Positions 8,328 through 17,564 of a DNA stretch of 64,000 nt are shown piece after piece. The notes under the pieces are model-generated. The model worked only from the letters and a program-made list of their open reading frames with translations, had not been told where the DNA came from and made no database searches. Origin of the DNA: an uncultured Eubacteriales bacterium (GTDB lineage: Bacteria; Bacillota; Clostridia; Oscillospirales; Oscillospiraceae); NCBI GenBank assembly GCA_900545495.1, contig UQZJ01000012.1, forward strand, positions 1-64,000, read 5' to 3'. Made by a program: the position numbers and the translations under genes. Every line of letters starts with the position of its first letter. The stretch's first letter is position 1.

Positions 8328-9962
8328 TCACGCGCCGCGGGTAAAGACGGTGCTGCCGCCCTCACCGGCGTCAAAGAGATCCGCGCCGCCCACGGCGGTG
8401 ACGATTAGCGTGCCGTCCCAGCTATCGGAGAAGTCGAGGGCGAAGGCGAAGGTTCCGTCGCAGGAGCGGTCATCGCAGCGGAGCTGGAGGCGGTAGAGCA
8501 TCCCCTGCTCCGTCGTACCCAGATAGGTGCCGCAGCCGCTGTATGTGATGGGGTCGTCCAGCCCCTCCACCGTGTTCTGAATGCTGACAGCGCCGTCGCT
8601 TTGGAGGGAAAGCGCATAGCGATCCGTATAGCCGCTGCCCTCTCCGCCGTGATGCACGTCCGTATACCAGTCGCCGGTGACGCCGGTGGACATGGTGCTG
8701 CTCATCGGCACGATGCGCTGGGCCAGATCGTACTTTGCGCCGCTCTTGTCCACGGCGTACACCGTCTCGTAGCCGCCGCCGTGCTCGTCGGCGCAGATGC
8801 CGCTTTCAAAGCGGACGATGTCCCGCAGACCGTAGAGCGGGCCGCCGCAGCAGAGGGCCTTCCCTCCCAAGCCGCCGAAAATGTCGGCGTACTCCACCGT
8901 ATTGCCCTTGGTGAGCAGGAATGCGTAGGGGTACAGCTCCTGCCCGCACACGCCCACAAAGATATCCTGATAGTCGCCGTAGCACCCGGCGATGGGGTAA
9001 TCCGTGTCGTAGCTGAAGCCGAAGGACTTGCGGTATGTCTCGCTGTCGAAGAAGCCGTCCTTGCCCTTTGTGATACGGACGGAGGCGCCGTCCCCGGTGA
9101 GGGCGGCAGACACGAAGCCATAGGCGGAGCTGGGCGCCTTGGCGGCCGCCCATTCGCTTGCGCCGGGCTTCACGGTCATCTCCCGGTCGTACCAACCGGC
9201 GCCAGCCACCATGCCGACGGGCTGATAGGCGGTGAAGGTGCCGTCCCCGTTGGGATAGAACACGGCGGTCTCCAGCCCCGTGTTCCGTTCCTGCACCGTC
9301 CGTGCCCGCAGGGCTGCCAGTTCGATGCAGGCGGAGGGGAACGTCTCATCCTCCGGGCCGATATCGTTCACGCCCCACGGCGCATACATGGCGTCAAAGG
9401 TCTGCGCCGCCGCACGCCGCAGCGCCGTGGTGAAGTCCGCCTCGCGGACGCCCACGCGGTCAAGCACCTGCGCGTTGGTCAGCTTCTGACCGGCGGCAAA
9501 ATCGTAGTGATAGACGAAATAGCGGCTGCCCATGTCGCCGAGCCAGCTTGCGGCGCACAGGGAAAGGCTCAGCAGGCTGCCGCTCCAATGGCTTTCCCAG
9601 GAGACGTTCAGCCAGTTGACGTACCGCGAGCCCTCCGCGGTGATCCCCTCCTGTGCGGCGCGGGCATCGCTGCCGAAGTACGCCATGATCTCGGCGTTGA
9701 TAGCGGCGGCGTCCGCCGTGTCGGCAGCCAGCTGCGGGATACGGTAGGCGTAGTCCCACGTCTCCTCATACTCATCGGTAAAGGAGCCCTCCACGCTGTA
9801 CGCCTCGGTGATAAGGCTGTCGTTATAGGTCTTGTCCGGTGTGGGTGCAGGCGTGGGCTTCAGCGTGGGTACGGGTATTTGTACACAGCCTGTAAGCTGT
9901 GTGCAGAGCGCAAGGCAGAAAAGCACGCTCAGCGCCCGTGAAAGAATGCGATGCTGCTTCAT
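8328..9962 (-). CDS. Lipoprotein with a DUF3298/RsiV-like region
   Basis: A 544-residue predicted lipoprotein. The signal sequence ends LTGC with the cysteine at residue 26, followed by a Pro/Thr linker. A GGGAGG site upstream of 9962 fixes the start; the longer open frame has no such support. Residues about 60-230 have the feel of the DUF4163/DUF3298 extracellular domain found in RsiV and PdaC-type proteins: two acidic repeats around EYEETWDYAYRIPQL, then a SRYFVYHYDFAAGQKLT segment. That match is by eye only. The C-terminal half is not recognised. It is monocistronic, ending in a strong hairpin. Confidence 0.7.
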   Translation of the reverse strand: MKQHRILSRALSVLFCLALCTQLTGCVQIPVPTLKPTPAPTPDKTYNDSLITEAYSVEGSFTDEYEETWDYAYRIPQLAADTADAAAINAEIMAYFGSDARAAQEGITAEGSRYVNWLNVSWESHWSGSLLSLSLCAASWLGDMGSRYFVYHYDFAAGQKLTNAQVLDRVGVREADFTTALRRAAAQTFDAMYAPWGVNDIGPEDETFPSACIELAALRARTVQERNTGLETAVFYPNGDGTFTAYQPVGMVAGAGWYDREMTVKPGASEWAAAKAPSSAYGFVSAALTGDGASVRITKGKDGFFDSETYRKSFGFSYDTDYPIAGCYGDYQDIFVGVCGQELYPYAFLLTKGNTVEYADIFGGLGGKALCCGGPLYGLRDIVRFESGICADEHGGGYETVYAVDKSGAKYDLAQRIVPMSSTMSTGVTGDWYTDVHHGGEGSGYTDRYALSLQSDGAVSIQNTVEGLDDPITYSGCGTYLGTTEQGMLYRLQLRCDDRSCDGTFAFALDFSDSWDGTLIVTAVGGADLFDAGEGGSTVFTRGA

Positions 9963-10110
9963 ATTCCGTTCCCTCCCTGTTCGTCCTGTCTGCTGCCAGC
10001 TGTAGTCTATACCTTCATTATAGAAAAAAGCAGCACGATATGTAACATAAATAGCAGAAAAGAACGGATGTTTTGAGGAAATCGCAATATTTTGCGCGTC
10101 TTCGGCGCAG

Positions 10111-11352
10111 TCATGCCGCGTCCTCCTTCTCATAGACTCCGCGCACAGCCGTCCGCCTGCCCCAAATCAGCAGCCAGCACGCCGCCATGGCCACCGCGCC
10201 GCACAGCGTAACGCACAGGCGGTAGTCCAGTACCTCTCCCAGCGCGCCCACCGCCAGCGCACAGACGCCGGAGGCCGCCGTGAGCATCATGTCGAACAGC
10301 GCGTTGACGCGGGCGCGCAGCGCCTCCGGGATGTAGCGCTGCACCGCCGCCTCCCGCAAAATGGCGCTGTTGTTGCCCAGAAAGCCGCAGAGCCCGCGAT
10401 TGACCAGCATCAACGGGTAGGGCAGCCACAGCAGGAGCATATCCATCAGCTCGTAGGTCTGATACACGGCGAACACAAAGCCGAACCGTTTCTTCTGTGG
10501 GATGTCCACCCGGTACTGCACGGCGCTGCCGATGGTGCGCCCCGCGAACTCCGCCACGGAAAACAGGGAGTACATGGCCGCCGTCATGCCGGGCATGGTG
10601 CGGAAAAACGCCACCAGAATCGGCGCATAGCCGCCGGCCACACCGTTGGTCACGGACATATATTCATAGATACTGCGCACGCCCCGCTCCTCCTTGAGAT
10701 AGGCAAGCCCCTCCCGGATATCTGCCCGCCACGCGGCCATGGTGTAGCGCTGGCGCTGTGCCTGCCGGCGCTCGTCCAGCCGGATAAAGCTCTCTGTCAG
10801 CGCGGCGGCAAGGGACAGCGCCCCCTGCAGCACCAGTAAGAGCGGAACGCCCAGCGTATCCAGCAGGACGGCTGCCAGCGGCGTCATGACGACCGTCAGG
10901 ATGGGATAGAGCATGGAGGAGACGGCGTAGCCCTTCTGCTCCGCACCGGTGGGGATGAGTTGAGGATAGATGCTGGTGTAGGCGAGTCGGTCAACGGAGC
11001 TGAGACAGGCCAGAAGCACCGAGACGCCCAGATACCCGACGTAGGAAAAATCGAACCGCATGAGCCAGAGCCCCATGCCGCCGTAGACGAGGCCGTTGCA
11101 GATATCGCCGCCCACCAGAAATGCCTTGCGGGGCAGCCTGTCCATCAGCGGCGCCACCAGAAACGGAATGAAGATATTGGGGACAAGCTGGATAGCCACG
11201 ATCAGCGCGGAGGCCAGCGTGCTGCCCGTCTCGTCGAAGACCAGAAAGGACAGGGCAAAGCCCCCGGCGATGCCGCCCGCCGCGCCCAGCGCCGTGGCGA
11301 TCGTGACCAGTGTAAAGCTGCGCGTCCAAAGCTGTACTGTCTGTTTTTTCAT
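10111..11352 (-). CDS. MFS transporter
   Basis: A 413-residue 12-segment major facilitator. It has the A-like loop APLMDRLPRKAFLVGG (residues about 62-77) between the second and third membrane segments, and resembles the MFS_3/enterobactin-exporter-like group. The start at 11352 is supported by an AGGTGATG ribosome site; the 33 residues upstream in the open frame lack one. The substrate is unknown. A divergent or co-directional partner is not obvious; the XRE-TPR gene just upstream reads in the same direction but ends in its own hairpin. Confidence 0.88.
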   Translation of the reverse strand: MKKQTVQLWTRSFTLVTIATALGAAGGIAGGFALSFLVFDETGSTLASALIVAIQLVPNIFIPFLVAPLMDRLPRKAFLVGGDICNGLVYGGMGLWLMRFDFSYVGYLGVSVLLACLSSVDRLAYTSIYPQLIPTGAEQKGYAVSSMLYPILTVVMTPLAAVLLDTLGVPLLLVLQGALSLAAALTESFIRLDERRQAQRQRYTMAAWRADIREGLAYLKEERGVRSIYEYMSVTNGVAGGYAPILVAFFRTMPGMTAAMYSLFSVAEFAGRTIGSAVQYRVDIPQKKRFGFVFAVYQTYELMDMLLLWLPYPLMLVNRGLCGFLGNNSAILREAAVQRYIPEALRARVNALFDMMLTAASGVCALAVGALGEVLDYRLCVTLCGAVAMAACWLLIWGRRTAVRGVYEKEDAA

Positions 11353-11404
11353 TGTTTCATCACCTCTGGGCATATCATACCACGCAGCCTCTGTGAAAAG
11401 AAAC

Positions 11405-11442
11405 CCGGCACATTTGGGAAATCTTTGACCCAAATATGCCGG
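11405..11442 (-). terminator. Probable terminator of the XRE-TPR regulator gene
   Basis: 14-base arms CCGGCACATTTGGG and CCCAAATATGCCGG (one mismatch), followed on the - strand by a T-rich run. It separates the regulator from the MFS gene. Confidence 0.65.
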
Positions 11443-11452
11443 TAAGCGCATT

Positions 11453-12583
11453 TCAAATTCGTATGTCAGGAAACTCCGTCAGAAGCTCGCAGACCTTCTT
11501 GTATTGCCGGGCGGCGGTGTACCACTCCACCACCCACGGCAGATGGAACGCCGCATAGCCCTGGGGAAGCCGGGTGCGGCAGCAGGCGAAGCAGTCCAGC
11601 AGCAGCGCCCCGTACGCGTCGCAGTGCAGATAGTCCGGGTGCGCCAAACGGAAGCGCACCACCGCCAGCATCTTCTCCACCGCCTCCGACCGCTGCTCCG
11701 CCGCCTCCGCCGCCTCGGCGCGCTCCAGCGCCGCAAGGGCCTCCGCCGTCCGCCCCGTCTTTTCACAGCAGATGGCCAGCTTGTGCAGCGCCAGCACACC
11801 GGGGTCGTCCAGCGCGGAGAAGTACCCATACGCCTCCTCGAACTGCCCCCGCTCGATCTGCACGGCGGCGGTGTTGTACGCGATGGAATCCAGCAGCTCC
11901 TGCTCGCCCAGCGCCTGCGCCAGCCGTCTCGCGGCGGCGTAGTGGGGACACATACGCTCCATGTCCCGGCGGTTGCAGTAGCAATTCCCCATGTACGCCC
12001 GGCACAGCAGCATCAGCCGCGCCGCGCCGTCCCGTGCCGCCAGATCGTAGCCGGCCTGCAAATGCTCCACCGCGTCCTCGTAGCGTCCCGCCTCATACGC
12101 GGACACGCCGATACGCCAGTGGCAGAAGGCGTTGGGCAGCAGTGCCAGCGCCTCGTCCCACCGTCCCTGCAAAAGCCGCTGCATGGCCAGCTGCCGCTGG
12201 GTCATGCCCGCCTCCAGCCCGGCGTCCAGCGCCCCGCCGTCCGTGTCGAACTGCCGCAGCAGGAGGATATCCGTCCACGCGGCGGTGGCGCGGTACGTCT
12301 CGTCAGAGACCGCCGGCAGCGCGGCGGCCAGCTCCCCAAACCGTCCTGTGAACAGCCGCTCGTAGCCGTCCTCCGCACAGCGCGCCCCCGCCGCCTCCAG
12401 CGCCGGGTCGGTGTGCAGACCCAGCCGCGCCAGAAGCAGCCGCAGCACATCGGCGGAGGGCTGCGCCTTCCCCGTCTCGATCTTGGAGAGGTAGGACACC
12501 GTGCAGATGTCCTTGCAGAGTCCCGCCTGACTCCACGAGCGCGCCAAACGCTCGCGCAGGATCAAATTGCCGTAATAGCTCAT
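11453..12583 (-). CDS. XRE-family regulator with TPR-like C-terminal domain
   Basis: A 376-residue protein. Residues about 8-60 form a Cro/C1-type helix-turn-helix (SWSQAGLCKDICTVSYLSKIETGK), with a long alpha-helical, Ala-rich region behind it that reads as tetratricopeptide repeats (for example LLPNAFCHWRIGVSAYEAGRYEDA). This layout is that of RRNPP/PlcR/Rgg-like peptide sensors and of more general XRE-TPR regulators. No small signal-peptide gene is evident beside it. It may act on the neighbouring MFS gene, but nothing in the sequence proves that. Confidence 0.85.
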   Translation of the reverse strand: MSYYGNLILRERLARSWSQAGLCKDICTVSYLSKIETGKAQPSADVLRLLLARLGLHTDPALEAAGARCAEDGYERLFTGRFGELAAALPAVSDETYRATAAWTDILLLRQFDTDGGALDAGLEAGMTQRQLAMQRLLQGRWDEALALLPNAFCHWRIGVSAYEAGRYEDAVEHLQAGYDLAARDGAARLMLLCRAYMGNCYCNRRDMERMCPHYAAARRLAQALGEQELLDSIAYNTAAVQIERGQFEEAYGYFSALDDPGVLALHKLAICCEKTGRTAEALAALERAEAAEAAEQRSEAVEKMLAVVRFRLAHPDYLHCDAYGALLLDCFACCRTRLPQGYAAFHLPWVVEWYTAARQYKKVCELLTEFPDIRI

Positions 12584-12680
12584 GTCCCGTCCTCCCGTAT
12601 CCCGTGTTTTTTACAGTATAGCAGGGCGCAGCGGTTTCGCCAAGCGCCGAATACGGCGCTTTTCATTTTTCCTCATCCTG

Positions 12681-13862
12681 TTACCGCTCCACCTTCATGA
12701 TCACCTTCAGCCGGTGCAGGAGCTGGCCGGTCTTCAGCTCCTCCAGATCGACCACCGCGATCCCCAGCTGGGCGGCGCGGTGGCGGGCAGCGGCGTTGCA
12801 GGTCTCCGTGGTGACGATGGCGGCCTTGGCGCCCTTGCCGCCGAAGCGATCCCGCAGGATGGCCAGCTCGTTCAGCGCCTCCGTCTTGATGTCGCAGGCC
12901 TTACAGCTCAGGAACAGCGGGACCACGCCCCGGGCGGCCATCACGTCGATCTCGTTGGAGACGCTGCCGTGCCCCAGCACCTCGTCCCAGCGCACCACGG
13001 CGCTGCTGATCACATCGTGGAAGATCCCGGTATCCACGCAGGCCTTGTAGGTGTATAGCTCCAGCACGCTGCCCACATCCCGCAGCCACGCTCTGGTATG
13101 CAGATCCCGGAAGCGGAAGGATACCTGCTGATTGGGGACGATGTCCAGCTCCCGGATAAGGTCGATGCGCGCCAGCTCCCGCAGGGCGGCCTCGTTGACG
13201 GTGTTCCGCGTTCCGCGCTCGCCCTTCACGGTGTACCCGCCCTGCACGGACAGGGGTGGGGTCTGCCCGTACTCCGAGGGTGACACCCTTTGAATGTAGG
13301 AGATGATATCGGGCCACTCCCGGCGGAAGCGGAGGAAGCAGTGGAAAAACCGGTCGAAGTCCGGCAGATACTGCGTCAGTATGTGGTTGTCCACCCGGCC
13401 GGGCAGCAGCGTGCCGCCCGCCATGAGGAAGAACTCCTCGATGGAGTAGGTCAGATCGCAGTGCAGCTCGTCGGCGAAGGCCGCGCCGGAGATATCGTAG
13501 AAGCAGTTCTTCTTGCGGGAGTAAGTGAAGGCCGGCACGCCCTTCCGGGCGGCGAACATCCCCGCCGCAAACAGCGCCGCGTCGCTGCCGCCGGTGACGT
13601 CGATGGCGCAGTCCGGGTACTTCTCGCCGATGGCGCAGAGCTGCCGCAGGATACGATCCGCCTTGAACAGGCTCGCCTCCACAAAGATAAGCTCCGGCTC
13701 CCAGCCGCGGCACCGGAAAAATGCCGCCAGCGTCTCCTGCCGGCTGCGATCCCGGATGACCTCGCCGGGGCAGAGATAGACGATGTGCCGGGGGCGGAAC
13801 ATATCCGGCGCCAGTATATTCTCAATGGCACGCTCGTCGTACAGCTCGATCAGCGTATTCAT
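12681..13862 (-). CDS. Stand-alone CARF-domain nuclease of the DUF1887 (Card1/Can2-like) family
   Basis: A 393-residue protein whose N-terminal half is a CARF-type Rossmann fold, with the nucleotide-binding motif DVTGGSD at residues 88-94. The C-terminal half is a PD-(D/E)xK-like nuclease: NEIDV at 303-307, then LFLSCK at 316-321 and a Gly-rich RFGGKGAK run. In Card1 the fold is switched on by cyclic tetra-adenylate from type III CRISPR complexes. Here the glutamate expected just before xK is serine (SCK), which I recall as common in the Firmicutes branch of DUF1887; activity is therefore uncertain. No CRISPR or Cas genes are in the window. GGAGGG precedes the ATG at 13862. It is divergent from a HerA-like ATPase 177 bases away. 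Confidence 0.82.
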   Translation of the reverse strand: MNTLIELYDERAIENILAPDMFRPRHIVYLCPGEVIRDRSRQETLAAFFRCRGWEPELIFVEASLFKADRILRQLCAIGEKYPDCAIDVTGGSDAALFAAGMFAARKGVPAFTYSRKKNCFYDISGAAFADELHCDLTYSIEEFFLMAGGTLLPGRVDNHILTQYLPDFDRFFHCFLRFRREWPDIISYIQRVSPSEYGQTPPLSVQGGYTVKGERGTRNTVNEAALRELARIDLIRELDIVPNQQVSFRFRDLHTRAWLRDVGSVLELYTYKACVDTGIFHDVISSAVVRWDEVLGHGSVSNEIDVMAARGVVPLFLSCKACDIKTEALNELAILRDRFGGKGAKAAIVTTETCNAAARHRAAQLGIAVVDLEELKTGQLLHRLKVIMKVER

Positions 13863-13891
13863 GCACCCTCCGCCTCCCTTCTTGTTCCAAC

Positions 13892-13920
13892 AGTATATAG
13901 CGTTTTGGCAAAAAGCACAA
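13892..13920 (-). promoter_or_regulatory. Probable promoter of the CARF nuclease gene
   Basis: On the - strand, TTGTGC (13915-13920) and TATACT (13892-13897) are 17 bases apart, 30 bases before the start codon. Confidence 0.55.
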
Positions 13921-13971
13921 GAGACCACCGCGCCATCCTGCGGGAAAAAACGGGGGCGGTGCGCTTTTTTC

Positions 13972-14000
13972 TTGCGCCGGGACGGGAGAGGGCGTATAAT
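13972..14000 (+). promoter_or_regulatory. Probable promoter of the HerA-like ATPase gene
   Basis: TTGCGC (13972-13977), a 17-base spacer and a perfect TATAAT (13995-14000). The upstream ends of the two divergent promoters are only about 50 bases apart. Confidence 0.6.
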
Positions 14001-14039
14001 GACAGAAACGAGCATCAACAAACGACGGAGGGTGACACG

Positions 14040-15671
14040 ATGTACGAGAACGGTAAGATCTATATGGGTCTGGCAGGCGACAAGCGTGTGGAGCTGGCGC
14101 TGAATATGTGCAACCGCCACGGGCTCATCGCCGGCGCCAGCGGCACCGGCAAGACCATCACCATGAAGGTGATGGCGGAGTCCTTTTCCGACGCGGGCGT
14201 GCCGGTGTTTCTGTGCGATGTAAAGGGCGATGTGGCGGGCATCTGCGCACCGGGACAGAGCAGTGAGGGCATGGAAAAGCGCATCGACAAGTTCGGCCTG
14301 CGGGAGCGCTTTGCCTACCGGGGCTACCCCACCACCTTCTGGGATATCTATCAGGAGGGCGGCCACGCCGTGCGTGCCACGGTCAGCGACATGGGGCCGG
14401 AGCTTCTCAGCCGGATCCTTGGCCTGACAGCGGTGCAGGAGGGCATCCTGCACATCGTGTTCCGCATTGCCGACGACAAGGGCCTGCTGCTCATCGACCT
14501 GAAGGATCTGCGGGCCATGCTGAATTATGTAAACGAGCACCGCACCGAGTACATGATGACCTACGGCAATATCACGCCCCAGTCGGTGGCCGCCATTCTC
14601 CGGGCGCTGCTGCCGCTGGAGCAGCAGGGCGGCGACCTGTTCTTCGGCGAGCCGGCGCTGGACATCCGCGACTGGATGCGCACCGACGCCGACGGCCGGG
14701 GCATGATCAACGTGCTGGACTGCGTCAAGCTGGTGCAGAACCCCACGCTGTACGCCAGCTTCCTGCTGTGGATGCTCTCGGAGCTGTTTGAAAGCCTGCC
14801 GGAGGCCGGCGACATGGATAAGCCCCGGCTGGTGTTCTTCTTCGATGAGGCGCATATGCTGTTCCGCGGCGCGCCCGCCGTGCTGCTGCAAAAGGTGGAG
14901 CAGACGGTCAAGCTCATCCGCTCCCGCGGCGTGGGCGTGTACTTCGTCACCCAAAGCCCCAGCGACATCCCCGACACCGTGCTGGCGCAGCTGTCCAACC
15001 GGGTGCAGCACGCCCTGCGGGCCTACACCCCCGCCGAGCTGAAGGCCGTCCGGGTAGCGGCCCAGTCCTTCCGGGCCAACCCCACTTTTCAGGCGGAGGA
15101 CGCCATCATGGAGCTGGGCGTGGGTGAGGCGCTGACCTCCTTCCTGGACGAAAACGGCGTACCCGCCATGGTGGAGCGCACCAAGATCATCTGCCCCCAG
15201 AGCCTGATGGCGCCGCCGGAGCCGATGGTGCGCGCCAAGGTGATGATGCACGACGGCATGGAGAAATACGACGACTTCGTGGACAACGTATCTGCCTACG
15301 AGGTGCTGTCGGAGGAGGCGGAGCAAGCCGAGGCCGCCAAGCAGGCCGAGGCCGACCGCAAGGCGCAGGAGAAGGCGGAGGCCGAGGCAGAGAAGCAGCG
15401 TCTGAAAGAGGAGGAGGCCGACCGCAAGCGCCAGCTGAAGCTGGAGGATGAGGCGCGCCGCCGCCAGCAGAAGCTGGCAGACGAGGAGCGCCGCCGTCAA
15501 CAGAAGCTGGCGGACGAGGCGCGGCGCAAGGCGGAGCGCCAGCAGGAAAAGCTGGAGGCCGAGGCCAAGCGCAAGGCGGAGCGCCGCGCCGCCAAGATCG
15601 AGTCCCAGCTCATCTCCGCAGGCGGGCAGGTACTCAAGCGCGGCCTTCTGGGTGTGCTGAAAAAGCGGTGA
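14040..15671 (+). CDS. HerA/FtsK-like ATPase (DUF853, YjgR type)
   Basis: A 543-residue P-loop ATPase of the HerA-like helicase family. Walker A AGASGTGKT is at residues 31-39, Walker B LVFFFDEAH near 264-272, and an arginine/sensor region THNSPSD-like (VTQSPSDIPDTVLAQLSNR) follows. Residues about 424-520 are a long Lys/Glu/Arg/Gln-rich coiled coil, then a short hydrophobic end. HerA-type rings translocate on DNA and often partner with nucleases such as NurA. The start is the ATG at 14040 with CGGAGGG upstream; the longer open frame before it runs through the opposite-strand CARF gene. The gene is divergent from that nuclease. Confidence 0.88.
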   Translation: MYENGKIYMGLAGDKRVELALNMCNRHGLIAGASGTGKTITMKVMAESFSDAGVPVFLCDVKGDVAGICAPGQSSEGMEKRIDKFGLRERFAYRGYPTTFWDIYQEGGHAVRATVSDMGPELLSRILGLTAVQEGILHIVFRIADDKGLLLIDLKDLRAMLNYVNEHRTEYMMTYGNITPQSVAAILRALLPLEQQGGDLFFGEPALDIRDWMRTDADGRGMINVLDCVKLVQNPTLYASFLLWMLSELFESLPEAGDMDKPRLVFFFDEAHMLFRGAPAVLLQKVEQTVKLIRSRGVGVYFVTQSPSDIPDTVLAQLSNRVQHALRAYTPAELKAVRVAAQSFRANPTFQAEDAIMELGVGEALTSFLDENGVPAMVERTKIICPQSLMAPPEPMVRAKVMMHDGMEKYDDFVDNVSAYEVLSEEAEQAEAAKQAEADRKAQEKAEAEAEKQRLKEEEADRKRQLKLEDEARRRQQKLADEERRRQQKLADEARRKAERQQEKLEAEAKRKAERRAAKIESQLISAGGQVLKRGLLGVLKKR

Positions 15672-15690
15672 TCGCCGCAGCTGAATAGAT

Positions 15691-15725
15691 AAAAGGAAAG
15701 CACCGGTCTCCGGTGCTTTCCTTTT
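15691..15725. terminator. Bidirectional intrinsic terminator (GGAAAGCACCGG family)
   Basis: Perfect 16-bp arms (15691-15706, 15710-15725) with a TCT loop, between the convergent HerA-like and adenine deaminase genes. Confidence 0.92.
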
Positions 15726-15756
15726 TGGCGTATTTATATCTGATGCGAGCAGGTCG

Positions 15757-17508
15757 TCACTCCGGCTGCGCCGCGCCGTCCGCCTCCAGCGGGATGAAGC
15801 GGAACTGGGTCACGTCAAAAAGCCCCATATCCGTCAGCTTGACCTCCGGGATGACGGCGAGGGACATGAAGCACAGCGTCATCACCGGCTCCACATCGGC
15901 ATTGACCCCCAGCTCGCGGTACGCCGCCTCGTGGATGGCCGTCAGCTTTTTGTCCACCCACTCGCCGCTCTGGTCGCTCATCAGGCCCGCGATGGGCATA
16001 GGCATGGACTCGATGACCTTGCCGTCCTTCACCAGCACGATGCCGCCCTCCTGCTTCCGGAGCTGCTCCACCGCAAAGGCCATCTCCTCGTCGTCCACGC
16101 CCACCACGATGAGGTTGTGGGAATCGTGGGCGATGGAGAGCGCCACCGCGCCCGCCTTGATGCCATAGCCCCGCAGGAACGCTGTGGCCACGTTGCCCGT
16201 CCGCTGGTGCCGCTCCACCACCGCCACCTTGACGATATCCACCGCCGGATCGCGGACAAAGTTGCCCTCCCCGTCCAGCTGGACGTCCGCCGTCTCCTTC
16301 TGGGTGACCACGCCGCCGGGCAGTATGCCGATCACATGGACGTGGCCGCTCTTGAGGTGCATCTTCAGCTTCTCCACGGAGAAGTCCTGCAGGATGATGC
16401 TGCCCTTGACGGCGGAGGCGTCGATCCGCCGCACCTCCGGCAGGTAATTTCCGTCCTCGGCGGCAAGAACACCCGCCGTCCAGACCTTGCGGACGCGGAA
16501 TGCCTCCAGATCCTCCAGCAGCACGATATCCGCCCGCTTGCCCGGCGCGATGGCGCCCCGGTCGTAAAGGCGGAAGCACTGCGCCGCGTTGATGGTGGCC
16601 ATCTGGATGGCGGTCACCGCGTCCAGCCCCTCCTCCACGCAGATGCGCAGATGGTTATCCAGATGCCCCTCGTGGAGGATCGTCTTGGGCTGGCGGTCAT
16701 CCGAGCAGAGCACGCACCGGCTGGCGTTGCCGGGAGTCACGCCCTTGAGCATGGTGCGCAGGTTGTGGCAGGCGGAGCCCTCCCGCAGCATCACATACAT
16801 ACCGCAGCGGATGCGCTCGTGCATCTCCTCCACCGTCGCGCACTCGTGGTCGGCCAGAATACCCGTGGAGGCGTAGGCATTCAGCGCCTTGCCCTCCACC
16901 GCCGGAGCGTGGCCGTCGATGACCTTGCCGTGCCGCTGGGCCAGCACGATCTTGTCCAGCGTGGGGCCGTCGGCGTTCACCACGCCGGGGAAGTTCATAA
17001 ACTCGCCCAGCCCCAGAACGCCCTCGGTGATGGGCTGCTCCATGGCCGCCGCGTCGACCACCGCACCGGCGTGCTCAAAGGGGGTGGCCGGCACGCAGGA
17101 GGGCAGCATCATCTGAATGTCCAGCGCCGTCCCCTTGGCGGCCTCCATCATGTACCGCAGCCCCCGCAGGCCGCAGACATTCACCATCTCATGGGGGTCG
17201 GCGATGATGGTGGTGCCGCCGTGAGGCACCACCAGACGGCTCAGCTCCTCCGGCGTTACATAGGAGGACTCAATGTGGATATGGGTGTCGATAAAGCCGG
17301 GCGCCGCGTACATACCCCGTGCATCCACGGTCTCGCGTCCCTCATAGCTGCCGATCCCGGCGATTTGATCGCCGCAGAGCGCAATATCGCCCTCCACGAT
17401 CTCGCCGGCATACACGTCGACGATCTTACAGTTCTTGATGACCGTGTCGGCGGGGATGCGCCCCGCTGCCACGTCGATCAGATGCGCCAGTTGTTCCCGC
17501 GTCTGCAT
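15757..17508 (-). CDS. ade: Adenine deaminase
   Basis: A 583-residue metal-dependent amidohydrolase of the AdeC/YerA type that converts adenine to hypoxanthine and ammonia. Metal ligands are in GFIDTHIHIESS near residue 75, and the family segments ADPHEMVNVCG and CSDDRQPKTILHEGHLD are intact. The C-terminal adenine deaminase domain carries SIAHDSHNLIVVG. GGAGGA precedes the ATG. Full length for the family, with no lesions. It stands divergent to an NhaC antiporter. Together with the BMP transporter it points to purine salvage, though the two loci are 11 kb apart. Confidence 0.95.
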   Translation of the reverse strand: MQTREQLAHLIDVAAGRIPADTVIKNCKIVDVYAGEIVEGDIALCGDQIAGIGSYEGRETVDARGMYAAPGFIDTHIHIESSYVTPEELSRLVVPHGGTTIIADPHEMVNVCGLRGLRYMMEAAKGTALDIQMMLPSCVPATPFEHAGAVVDAAAMEQPITEGVLGLGEFMNFPGVVNADGPTLDKIVLAQRHGKVIDGHAPAVEGKALNAYASTGILADHECATVEEMHERIRCGMYVMLREGSACHNLRTMLKGVTPGNASRCVLCSDDRQPKTILHEGHLDNHLRICVEEGLDAVTAIQMATINAAQCFRLYDRGAIAPGKRADIVLLEDLEAFRVRKVWTAGVLAAEDGNYLPEVRRIDASAVKGSIILQDFSVEKLKMHLKSGHVHVIGILPGGVVTQKETADVQLDGEGNFVRDPAVDIVKVAVVERHQRTGNVATAFLRGYGIKAGAVALSIAHDSHNLIVVGVDDEEMAFAVEQLRKQEGGIVLVKDGKVIESMPMPIAGLMSDQSGEWVDKKLTAIHEAAYRELGVNADVEPVMTLCFMSLAVIPEVKLTDMGLFDVTQFRFIPLEADGAAQPE

Positions 17509-17542
17509 AGCATCTTCCTCCGTCCTTTTGTGTGTAGACCAA

Positions 17543-17564
17543 GGCCCGGGTCAAGACCCGAGCC
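17543..17564 (-). other. Hairpin in the adenine deaminase leader
   Basis: GGCCCGGGT and ACCCGAGCC (one mismatch) form a compact stem 35 bases upstream of the ade start. No T-run follows on the - strand, and the conserved three-way core of a purine riboswitch is absent, so the role is unknown. Confidence 0.4.

Noticed and set aside
13290..14039. Extension of the HerA-like frame upstream of 14040
   Set aside because: It lies antisense to the CARF gene. The promoter and ribosome site for 14040 are within this stretch.
13863..15500. Extension of the CARF nuclease frame to 939 codons on the - strand
   Set aside because: The upstream part runs through the divergent HerA-like gene in antisense, has shadow-like composition, and the ATG at 13862 has GGAGGG before it.
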